Source: an uncultured Collinsella sp. (GTDB taxonomy: Bacteria; Actinomycetota; Coriobacteriia; Coriobacteriales; Coriobacteriaceae). From it: 8,709 nt of DNA. The stretch covers positions 1-8,709 of the forward strand of contig USMA01000035.1 in the NCBI GenBank assembly GCA_900555765.1. Reading direction: 5' to 3'. The notes beneath the pieces are model-generated. The model did no database searches and was not told where the DNA came from. It worked only from the letters and a program-made list of their open reading frames with translations. Each line of letters begins with the position of its first letter. Positions within the stretch are counted from its first letter, which is position 1. This document shows, piece by piece, positions 1 to 6,500 of this stretch. Both the position numbers and the translations under genes were made by a program.

Positions 1-356
1 ACCAGGCCGGCTCCAAGCACGTGGGCCTCATCTGCGCCACGCGCTGGGCGGAGTACGCCGACACGCGCGAGGAGGACGAGATACCCGCGCGCGAGCTGCT
101 GTCGCGCTACAACGATGTCGACGTGGTGATCATCGAGGGCTACAAGACCGAGGGCTTCGACAACATCGTGGTCGCACGCTCCGGTGTCGACCGTCTGCGC
201 GGCAAGAGCTCGCTCGACCTGGTCGACGGTCACACGCTGGCCCTTGCCTGCAACGAGGCCCTGGCGCGCCAGGCCTTCGCCGCCGGCTTTGCGACCCGAG
301 CCATCAACATCAGCGACGCCCGAGCTATCTGCGACCTGATCCAAGATCACCTTTAA
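1..356 (+). CDS. mobB: MobB-type molybdopterin-guanine dinucleotide biosynthesis protein, C-terminal part (5' truncated by window)
   Basis: Only the C-terminal 118 or so residues are present. The reading frame is open from base 3 and runs through the window edge, so the GTG at 21 is internal and not a start. The residues before and after it (QAGSKHVGLICATRWA) align with the 'REAGA..V.L.S..RWA' stretch of MobB proteins. About 30 residues later comes VDVVIIEGYKTEGF, the hydrophobic strand followed by E-G-[FY]-K that is characteristic of MobB after its P-loop half, which lies outside the window. MobB is a small P-loop GTP-binding protein that assists MobA in attaching GMP to molybdopterin for molybdoenzymes in the cytoplasm. 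The gene could instead be the MobB half of a fused Mob protein; the missing N-terminus would decide. The stop codon TAA is at 354-356, and palindromic DNA follows immediately. Confidence 0.8.
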   Translation, partial: QAGSKHVGLICATRWAEYADTREEDEIPARELLSRYNDVDVVIIEGYKTEGFDNIVVARSGVDRLRGKSSLDLVDGHTLALACNEALARQAFAAGFATRAINISDARAICDLIQDHL

Positions 357-376
357 GGCTTGACGCTGCGCCAGCT

Positions 377-462
377 CCAAGCACCCCATCTCGCCCCTCA
401 AGCCGTCGCTCGCGTACCAAAGTACGCGTCGCTCCTCTTTCGGGGCGACCTGGGGCACTTGG
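377..462. repeat. Large imperfect stem-loop downstream of mobB
   Basis: Outer arms pair in blocks: CCAAG (377-381) with CTTGG (458-462), CCCCA (384-388) with TGGGG (451-455), and TCGCCCC (391-397) with GGGGCGA (442-448). Small internal loops separate the blocks. The apex contains a second perfect hairpin, CGCGTAC (411-417), loop CAAA, GTACGCG (422-428). No T-run follows, so this is not a textbook intrinsic terminator. It may be a mobile palindromic unit or a transcript 3'-end stabiliser. The pairing is directly visible; the function is unknown. Confidence 0.6.
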
Positions 463-488
463 AACCGGCTCGCTGCGTTGCCATAACA

Positions 489-517
489 TGCCAAAAAGGG
501 ACAGGTTTATTTTGGCA
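489..517 (+). repeat. Palindromic repeat, divergent copy 1 (AAGGGACAGG core)
   Basis: TGCCAAAA (489-496) pairs perfectly with TTTTGGCA (510-517) around a 13-base loop containing AGGGACAGG. The arms differ from the other three copies (CCAAAA instead of CCACCACAAAGG), but the loop sequence and orientation are the same, so it appears to be a variant of the same family. It lies about 25 bases before copy 2. Confidence 0.6.
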
Positions 518-541
518 GGTTTTATCTGGGCAAACGTCGCT

Positions 542-576
542 TCCACCACAAAGGGGACAGGTACCTTTGTGGTGGA
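542..576 (+). repeat. Palindromic repeat copy 2, terminator-like
   Basis: A 13-bp perfect stem, T+CCACCACAAAGG (542-554) with CCTTTGTGGTGG+A (564-576), encloses the loop GGACAGGTA. It is followed by TTTTGCTTTTG (577-587), a T-rich tail as in an intrinsic terminator. It is therefore a candidate terminator for transcription leaving mobB, although it is about 190 bases beyond that stop codon. Nearly identical arms recur at 2117-2149 and 3079-3113. Confidence 0.8.
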
Positions 577-584
577 TTTTGCTT

Positions 585-613
585 TTGTAGATGTGTGGGA
601 CATGCCATACAAT
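585..613 (+). promoter_or_regulatory. Candidate sigma-70 type promoter for the MFS gene
   Basis: TTGTAG (585-590), a weak -35, is followed after 17 bases by TACAAT (608-613), a good -10 hexamer. The -35 overlaps the T-rich tail of palindromic repeat copy 2. The predicted transcript start near 620 would give a leader of about 130 bases before the MFS start codon. A TTGACA at 694-699 has no convincing -10 at the right distance. The call rests on consensus matching alone. Confidence 0.35.
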
Positions 614-738
614 CTACCAAGTAGTTCATGACGGGCGAAAAACGGAGAGAAGGTGCTCGATGCGTCAATAATATTTCATGCGGATAGATTGATTTGACAG
701 ACGGTGGCGAATGCCCGCTGCCCGCATTCGTATGAAAC

Positions 739-744
739 AAGGAG
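739..744 (+). promoter_or_regulatory. Ribosome binding site that fixes the MFS start
   Basis: AAGGAG lies 5 bases before ATG 750. The upstream in-frame ATGs at 711 and 732 have no purine-rich ribosome binding site in front of them, so 750 is preferred. Confidence 0.75.
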
Positions 745-749
745 TTTCC

Positions 750-2036
750 ATGCTCGCCTCTCTTTTCTCAAAGCCTCAATCATCGCTGTCCGTGCAGGCC
801 AAGCGCCTGGTGGCGATGCGCTTTCTCATCTACACCGGTTTTCAGACCAGCTACTTTATCGGCGTTATCGGAACACTCACCTATGCGGACGGCGCTTCGG
901 TCGTCGCGACATCGCTGGCCGTCCTTTTTATGAATGTATTTGTGATCCTGGGGTCCTTTGCGGGTGGCGCGGCACTCGATGCCTGGGGCCCGCGCCGCCA
1001 TTTCTTGCTGAGCATCATCGGCGTTCTCGCAACTGGCACGGCAATCATCGCCGTTGGTAGCGCGACCGGCGGCGTCCTGCTCGGCGCGGCGCGCCTAGGT
1101 TTTGTGATGGGATTCGCCCAGCCCATCGCTACGTCCTATCCGGCGTATCTCACCGACGATCCCGTCGAGCTCAAAGACATCAACTCCGCCATCGCCATGT
1201 TTTCAAACGTGAGTATCATCGTTGGCCCCACGCTGGGTGGCTTTGTCGCGGCGGCTGCGTCGTCGCGCGCGGTGTTCGTGCTCATGATGATCTTTACCGT
1301 ACTGGCGCTCGTCGCCGGTTGGGGCTTTAGGCCGCAAGCAGGTCGCGTCGCCGCGCGCGAAAGTACTCCCGCGGATAGCAGCACAACGACAAGTACTGCC
1401 AGTCAAAGCTCCGACTCCAGTAAATCAACCCGTGCAACCTTCGCGACCAGCATCAAGACAATCTTTACCAACAGCGTCCTTGCCCTGCTGTTCTGCATTA
1501 TTTTCCTTTCAAACTTTGGCTACGGTGCCTTCGACCCGCTGGAGTCGTTCTTCTACCGCGATGTCCTGCACGTCGGTGTTGAGTGGATGGGCTGGCTTTC
1601 GTCGGCCAGCGGTGTGGGCGCGGTGCTGGGCGCCGTCCTCGCGCTCCGCATGCCGCCGCACCTGGCCATCCTTAAAACGCTGCTCGTGGCGCTCATGTCC
1701 GTGGGCCTGGGAAGTTTGCTCTATGTGGGGACGCCGTACGTAGGCGTGGTCCTCGTCGGCCAGATTGCCCTGGGCGTGGCCTGGGGTGTCGTCAACCCGC
1801 TCCACAACACTATCGTGCAAACGACGGCTCCGCTCGAGCAGCTCGGTCGCATCAACTCGGTCATGGGCTTTGGCAACATGTTCGCCGGCGTGGCTCCGCT
1901 GGCGATCGCCCCGTGGCTGGCGTCGACATTTGGCGTGCAGCAGACGCTCGTAGGGGCGGGTATGGTCGTGACGGCAGTTCCCGCGGTGTTGCTGCTGTTT
2001 TGTCGCCGGCACTTGGGTCGTGCCGCAAAGCAGTAA
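750..2036 (+). CDS. Major facilitator superfamily transporter, probable drug/metabolite exporter
   Basis: The protein is 428 residues from ATG 750, within the usual 400-430 for 12-helix MFS carriers. It is strongly hydrophobic, with about twelve membrane segments in two halves. MFS motif A is visible between helices 2 and 3 as GGAALDAWGPRR (residues 72-83; Gly73, Asp77, Gly80, Arg82-Arg83). A hydrophilic Ser/Thr-rich linker (about residues 205-240) joins the halves. The second half contains FFYRDVLHVGVEWMGWLSSASGVGAVLGA, typical of the EntS/MFS_3-like exporter branch. The likely role is proton-coupled export of a small molecule across the cytoplasmic membrane; the substrate cannot be read from the sequence. 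It appears monocistronic, flanked on both sides by palindromic elements. The family assignment is firm; the direction of transport and the substrate are inference. Confidence 0.88.
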   Translation: MLASLFSKPQSSLSVQAKRLVAMRFLIYTGFQTSYFIGVIGTLTYADGASVVATSLAVLFMNVFVILGSFAGGAALDAWGPRRHFLLSIIGVLATGTAIIAVGSATGGVLLGAARLGFVMGFAQPIATSYPAYLTDDPVELKDINSAIAMFSNVSIIVGPTLGGFVAAAASSRAVFVLMMIFTVLALVAGWGFRPQAGRVAARESTPADSSTTTSTASQSSDSSKSTRATFATSIKTIFTNSVLALLFCIIFLSNFGYGAFDPLESFFYRDVLHVGVEWMGWLSSASGVGAVLGAVLALRMPPHLAILKTLLVALMSVGLGSLLYVGTPYVGVVLVGQIALGVAWGVVNPLHNTIVQTTAPLEQLGRINSVMGFGNMFAGVAPLAIAPWLASTFGVQQTLVGAGMVVTAVPAVLLLFCRRHLGRAAKQ

Positions 2037-2101
2037 AAACCATCACAACATTCGTTGAAAATCGCGATTTTGCCGAAAAGCGTCGAATGTTGTGATGGTT
2101 T
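2037..2101. repeat. Long palindrome with nested palindrome directly after the MFS stop codon
   Basis: An 18-bp perfect stem is formed by AAACCATCACAACATTCG (2037-2054) and its exact reverse complement (2084-2101). The 29-base loop contains a second perfect palindrome, AAAATCGCGATTTT (2058-2071). The structure begins one base after the TAA stop. Read on the - strand, the stem is followed by a short T-run (complement of 2035-2039). On the + strand the T-run is weak (TTT). It could act as a bidirectional terminator or be a miniature palindromic mobile unit. Confidence 0.75.
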
Positions 2102-2116
2102 GTGCCCCGGGTCCGG

Positions 2117-2149
2117 CCACCACAAAGGGGCCAGGCTCCTTTGTGGTGG
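2117..2149 (+). repeat. Palindromic repeat copy 3, terminator-like
   Basis: CCACCACAAAGG (2117-2128) pairs perfectly over 12 bp with CCTTTGTGGTGG (2138-2149); the loop is GGCCAGGCT. It is followed by TTTTTGCTTTG (2150-2160), the same T-rich tail seen after copy 2. The orientation matches the other copies. It lies between the MFS and HAD genes and, together with the 2037-2101 palindrome, probably ends MFS transcription. Confidence 0.8.
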
Positions 2150-2157
2150 TTTTTGCT

Positions 2158-2188
2158 TTGACGGGCCGTGCCTGCGCCTTGGTATACC
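2158..2188 (+). promoter_or_regulatory. Candidate promoter for the HAD hydrolase gene
   Basis: TTGACG (2158-2163, 5 of 6 consensus bases) is followed after 19 bases by TATACC (2183-2188). TGG precedes the -10, giving an extended -10 that can compensate for the long spacer. The -35 overlaps the T-rich tail of palindromic repeat copy 3. The predicted start near 2195 gives a leader of about 50 bases. Confidence 0.45.
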
Positions 2189-2244
2189 ATGTACGCCGTT
2201 CACGAATACACCCCACACCGCCGCACAACCCAGAAAGGCCCCCC

Positions 2245-3066
2245 ATGGACACCACCTTCAGCCACATCAAAGCCGTGTTCTGCGATATCGACGGCACGCT
2301 GCTCACGAGCCGGCACACGGTGTCCCCGCGCACCGTGGCGGCGATTCGCGCACTGCGCGAGCGCGGCGTGCTCTTTGGCCTGTGCACCGGGCGCGACGCC
2401 CACGCGACCGAGGCCATGTACGAGCTCTGGGGCATCGAAGGCCTGGTGGACGTGCTCGTGGGCTGCGGTGGCGCCGAGGTCATCGACCGCGCGCACGACA
2501 TCAACGAGCTGAGCTATCCGCTGCCGGGCGAGACCATCGCGCGCATCTGCAAACACATGGCGGACCTTCCGGCAACGCCTGTCTGCCCCCGAGACGGCGT
2601 GTTCTACGTGCCCGAGAGCAACGCGTGTGTCGAGCACCTGTCGCGCGTCGACGGCGTGCCCTACCAGGTGGTCGACTTTGCCGAGTTTTTGCGCGAGCCG
2701 CAGCCCAAGGTGATGTTTACCATGGCGCCCGAGGTAATGCCGCGGGTGATTGAGCGGGCGTCGACGTTTGCCGATAACACCGTTAAGGCGGCGGCGCTGC
2801 AAACCACGCAGCGGCTCTACGAGTTCATGGATCCGCGCGTGTCCAAGACGCGCGGCCTTGTGCGCGTGGCGGAGCTCAACGACATGGAGCTCCAGGACAT
2901 CTGCGTGTTTGGCGATGCGGACAACGATACCTGCATGGTGGCTGACGCCGGCGTGGGCGTGGCCATGGCAAACGGCAGCGACGCCACCCGTGCCGCCGCC
3001 GACTTTGTGACCGCGAGCAACGACAAAGACGGCATCGCGATCTTTATCGAGGAACATCTGCTGTAG
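2245..3066 (+). CDS. Cof-type HAD-IIB family hydrolase (sugar-phosphate/phosphatase-like)
   Basis: The protein is 273 residues from ATG 2245, preceded by AGAAAGG (2232-2238) at 6 bases. The open frame reaches back to 2092, but that extension would translate the palindromic repeat and has no better start. All HAD motifs are present: motif I DIDGT (Asp14 nucleophile, Asp16 acid/base), motif II CTGR (Thr48), motif III Lys201 (SKTRGL), and motif IV FGDADND (222-228; Asp224, Asp228 for magnesium). VAMANGS (239-245) and the C-terminal SNDKDGIA are typical of the Cof/YidA group. The C2-type cap lies between motifs II and III. These cytoplasmic magnesium-dependent phosphatases act on sugar phosphates, flavin precursors or other small phosphate esters; the substrate here is not predictable. 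It seems to be a single-gene unit, with a hairpin repeat after the stop. Confidence 0.92.
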   Translation: MDTTFSHIKAVFCDIDGTLLTSRHTVSPRTVAAIRALRERGVLFGLCTGRDAHATEAMYELWGIEGLVDVLVGCGGAEVIDRAHDINELSYPLPGETIARICKHMADLPATPVCPRDGVFYVPESNACVEHLSRVDGVPYQVVDFAEFLREPQPKVMFTMAPEVMPRVIERASTFADNTVKAAALQTTQRLYEFMDPRVSKTRGLVRVAELNDMELQDICVFGDADNDTCMVADAGVGVAMANGSDATRAAADFVTASNDKDGIAIFIEEHLL

Positions 3067-3078
3067 CGCCGGGGGAGA

Positions 3079-3113
3079 GCCACCACAAGGGGAACAGGCG
3101 CCTTTGTGGTGGC
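3079..3113 (+). repeat. Palindromic repeat copy 4, without T-tail
   Basis: GCCACCACAAGGG (3079-3091) pairs with CCTTTGTGGTGGC (3101-3113), with one G-T wobble (3089/3103). The loop GAACAGGCG keeps the ACAGG core. Unlike copies 2 and 3 it is followed by CTCAGGCG with no T-run, so a simple intrinsic terminator is less likely. It starts 12 bases after the HAD stop codon. Confidence 0.75.
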
Positions 3114-3256
3114 CTCAGGCGATTTGGGTGAATTGATACCTAAAATCTGCGCGAAAATTCAAATAAAGTTGTCTGAACATCATGCTTCTAACCACCGATG
3201 AGTTAAAGATATTCTCATCAGTTTGGTAGGGTATTTCTTCCGGTTAGTGACCTACT

Positions 3257-3283
3257 GCTCACGGTCGATTTTCGACCGTGAGC
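3257..3283. repeat. Perfect 12-bp inverted repeat in the pilus leader
   Basis: GCTCACGGTCGA (3257-3268) and TCGACCGTGAGC (3272-3283) are exact reverse complements around a 3-base TTT. It is GC-rich inside an AT-rich region. No T-run follows on the + strand. It could be an RNA hairpin from an upstream start or a dimeric operator. Confidence 0.7.
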
Positions 3284-3289
3284 GGGATG

Positions 3290-3305
3290 TTTGCTCTTGA
3301 GCAAA
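3290..3305. repeat. Short perfect palindrome next to the 12-bp hairpin
   Basis: TTTGCTC (3290-3296), TT, GAGCAAA (3299-3305) is a perfect 16-base palindrome with a 2-base centre, 6 bases after the preceding hairpin. A site for a dimeric regulator is as plausible as an RNA hairpin. Confidence 0.5.
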
Positions 3306-3451
3306 ATGTTGTGCAAATAAATCTAATGCCATTAAATAATGATGGGCAACTAAATTACCAGTAAAAACAAAAAATAGATAGCGAATAAACGAAGGTAAAT
3401 CTGAGCAAATGTCAAGAGAATTGAGAATTCGCTACAAAACTATCGGTTTTC

Positions 3452-3481
3452 TTGTTCAGATGTTCAAACAATTGCTACAAT
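3452..3481 (+). promoter_or_regulatory. Candidate promoter of the pilus operon
   Basis: TACAAT (3476-3481, 5 of 6 consensus) is preceded by TGC, giving the extended -10 TGCTACAAT. An 18-base spacer separates it from a poor -35, TTGTTC (3452-3457). Weak -35 plus extended -10 suggests activator dependence. The directly repeated GTTCA (3454-3458 and 3462-3466) and the second GCTACAA at 3431-3437 could serve as binding sites. The expected transcript start near 3488 gives an 84-base leader. Confidence 0.5.
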
Positions 3482-3496
3482 ATGGATTACTAAGCG

Positions 3497-3517
3497 TGCG
3501 CAATTACAGATTGCGCA
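3497..3517 (+). repeat. Hairpin in the 5' untranslated region of the pilus mRNA
   Basis: TGCGCAAT (3497-3504) pairs perfectly with ATTGCGCA (3510-3517) around the loop TACAG. If the 3476 promoter is right, this hairpin sits about 9 bases from the 5' end of the mRNA, where it could protect the transcript. It does not cover the ribosome binding site (3557-3565). Confidence 0.55.
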
Positions 3518-3571
3518 GATACGTTTGATAGTGAAAGAGCAAGATCGCGGTCTCTTGGGGAGGAGACATCG

Positions 3572-6500
3572 ATGAAAGCGAATTCAGAAAAAACTAAGCA
3601 GAGCAAAAAAGCGCCGCGCCGTGTACTGGCAGGCGTTTTGTGCGGAGCCTCCGTTTTGAGCCTGGTACTGTCGCTCGTCATGCCTCCAATCTCGCAGGCC
3701 ATTGCCAACGATGCCCAGGTAGATTCTACCGAGAAGACTGTGACGGAGGATTCCTCAACTGAGTCTACTGATGTAGATAACACCAGCGAGGATGCCGAAA
3801 ACCAGAATAGCGACGAGACCAATGGCGGCGAGTCTGGCTCTTCAAATAGTGTTGAGCAGGCTCAGAGTGCGAATGCGGCTTCAGCGGGAGCGACGGCCAC
3901 CGTGAAGCCGGGAATTCAGGTTCCCACGTCTATCGGTATCGGTACGAATATCAATGTCTCAACCCCTGATCCCGGCGTTGCCACCTACGTCGGCCGCGAC
4001 ATGTACATCGGTGGTAAGCCGAGCGATAAGCCGAGCGACGGCACTATCGATCTTGATGCGGACAACGCCCCCACCGGCTCATATGCCGCTGAGGCGGAGG
4101 GCCTTACCGTGGTCCGTGGCAAGCTTGCCATGAATCCACTCAAAGAGAGCTGGCCCTATAATAATAGTGGCGGCGCTGGTTTCCGCTTTGGCACCGTTGG
4201 TTTTGGTTCCCAGTTCCGTCCTGTCTACGGCAGCACCGTGCTTGCGGTCGCCGGAATCGACAGTGCGATCACCAAAATGAGCGTTGGTTACAACGGCAAC
4301 TTGCCGGGGGCGACTACCGTTGGCGCTTGGAACAAAGGCGCTTGGGTCGGACAGCAGAGACCTTTTGAGGGCGCGACTCCTTCCGGCTTTGCCTACACCG
4401 CGCAAATCGCAGGCCCCATCACATACTGGCGCGATAGCGACTATAAACGCCAGTCTGTGGTGACAATGCAGGGTAATTGGTACGAGGGCTTGTCTGCTCT
4501 GGAAAGCACCCTGTTCAATAAAGCTGTTGATTTGACTAATGTCAACGGTAGCGATTATTCGAGCTATAACGGTACAAATGGATACCTCTCGAAGCTATCG
4601 AAACAGCTCGACTCGTTTGAAGATACCGGCGAGGTGGATGTCAACGGCTTTGCAGAGCCTAATAGCAACTACGTCATCAACAAGTACAATAACGACGGAA
4701 CAAGCTATACACTCAAATTCGATGGTAGCGACGATGGTAGCGGCAAGTCTGTTTCCGGTGCGCTCGATACCGGAATCTCGAGCAATAAGATTCGCAACAC
4801 CGAGCGACTCATCACATTTACCGGCGATGTAACTTCTATGCAACAGGTCTTCACCATCGCCGGTTCCGAGCTCTCCAACTGGAAGGATGGCGTCTACTAC
4901 CGCGGCGTCGACTTTAAGTTCACCAATATCCCCGAAGGCGCATCCATTGTCGTGAACGTTACAGGTACTAATCCTGTCGAGTTCCACAACGGCTGGCGCT
5001 TCTGGTGGGGAGATACAGAAATATCTCGCGGTTACGAGAGTCAGTACGCCAAGAAAGACCTTGACGCGAAATACTCGCTGGCCTCCCAGTCCATCATGTG
5101 GAACTTCGTCGATACCACCAGCCTTACCATTCGAGGCGGCATCGCGGGAGAAAACCGCGCGGACTGGGGATACGGCGGCACAGCCACCGGTGCCAAGTGG
5201 ACTGACGACGATCCTGCGGCGGCTATGATCGGATCGATTCTCGTTCCCAACGGAAGTTTCGACGACCATGTGACTACCAACGGCCGCGTTTATGTGGGCG
5301 TCGATTTCTCAATGAACAGCCCGAAGGTTGCCGCAGCATTTGGTGAGGGTAACTCGGCTTCCGTCATCGATATGGATCAGGAGCGTCACAATTTCCCGTG
5401 GTCCGGGTCGTATACACCGGACGGCTCTGCCATTGCGTGGAGCAAGGTTGACGCTGCGGACGGCATGACGCCGCTTTCTGGTTCCTCGTGGACGATATAC
5501 GGCACTGTCGATGATGCCAAGAATGAAACGAATCCCATCGTTACGGTAACGGATGGCGGTGCCAATGATTACTCTTCGGATGATGGCGAGCTTCAGTTCA
5601 ACTATTTGAATCAGAAGGCCAAAATTGGCGATCCCAACGATAAAGACTACTTCACGTACTACATTCGCGAGGTCAAGGCGCCGGCTGGTTATCAGAAGTC
5701 GGACACCATCTACTACGCAACCATGAACAATACCGGCGAGCAGGTGAACTATGTTCAGGGTTATGTGGATACGACGAACAACAACTTGCTGGTTCCGTTC
5801 GAGAATAACTCAACGGGTGCCATTCCCAACGCCAGGATCACCGGTACGGTGTCTTGGACCAAGGTGGCGGAGGACGACACAAAACACACTCCTTTGCCTG
5901 GTTCTGAGTGGAAGCTCACCAAGAAAAAGGACGCCGATGGTACGGCCGACCAGTCCTGGACCGTGATCGACCGGGAGAGCGACCAGTCGACTTCGAGCGA
6001 TACCACGTGGGCAGACACCGACACCGCGCCTGGCAAGTTCACGCTCGAGGGTCTGCTGCCGGGTACTTACACGCTTGTTGAGACCCAGGCTCCGTTTGGC
6101 TACAACTTGAACACCACGGTTTATGAGTTCACGGTGTCCAACGAGGACGGTTCCGTCACGTGGACCGAGGGAAAGAGCCCGACGATTGACGGGAACAACG
6201 TCTACATTTCCGACGCCCTTACCACTACGTCCGTGAAGATCCCGGTGACCAAATCTGTTCGCAATACGGACTGGCCGAAGGGCGATAAAGACAAATATGT
6301 GCCGTTCGAGTTCAGCATCGAGGCTACGGGGGCAAATAAGGATAGCGCACCTAAGCTTGATCCGACGACTATTTCCGTCGCTCCCGCAGCGGGCTCCACC
6401 AAGGTCAACGACATCGTGGCATACTTTGGCGGTATCTCGTTCTCCAAAAAGCACCTCGCCAAGATCGACGATTCGAACCCGACTGACGCCAAGACCTACA

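Larger units (their letters stand above)
3114..3571 (+). other. AT-rich structured leader upstream of the pilus operon
   Basis: This roughly 460-base stretch has no convincing gene; the longest start-to-stop runs are tiny and lack ribosome binding sites. It is visibly richer in A and T than the flanking genes. It contains hairpins at 3257-3283, 3290-3305 and 3497-3517, plus a weaker one at 3197-3219 (GATGAG/CTCATC). A near-inverted repeat (3169-3181 with 3459-3471, 12 of 13 matches) and two GCTACAA motifs (3431-3437 and 3474-3480) are also present. The promoter at about 3473 lies inside it. It looks like a regulatory region for the pilus genes that begin at 3572. Confidence 0.6.

Noticed and set aside
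694..699. TTGACA as a -35 box for the MFS gene
   Set aside because: No acceptable -10 hexamer occurs 16-19 bases downstream.
711..749. Upstream ATG starts (711, 732) for the MFS gene
   Set aside because: No ribosome binding site precedes them, and AAGGAG at 739-744 places the start at 750; the extra residues are basic/polar and not part of helix 1.
2092..2244. N-terminal extension of the HAD gene from ATG 2092
   Set aside because: It would translate the palindromic repeat and the candidate promoter; ATG 2245 has a ribosome binding site and begins six codons before the first HAD strand.
3182..3229. Tiny open frame MLLTTDELKIFSSVW as a leader peptide
   Set aside because: No ribosome binding site, far upstream of the likely promoter, and no regulatory codon run.
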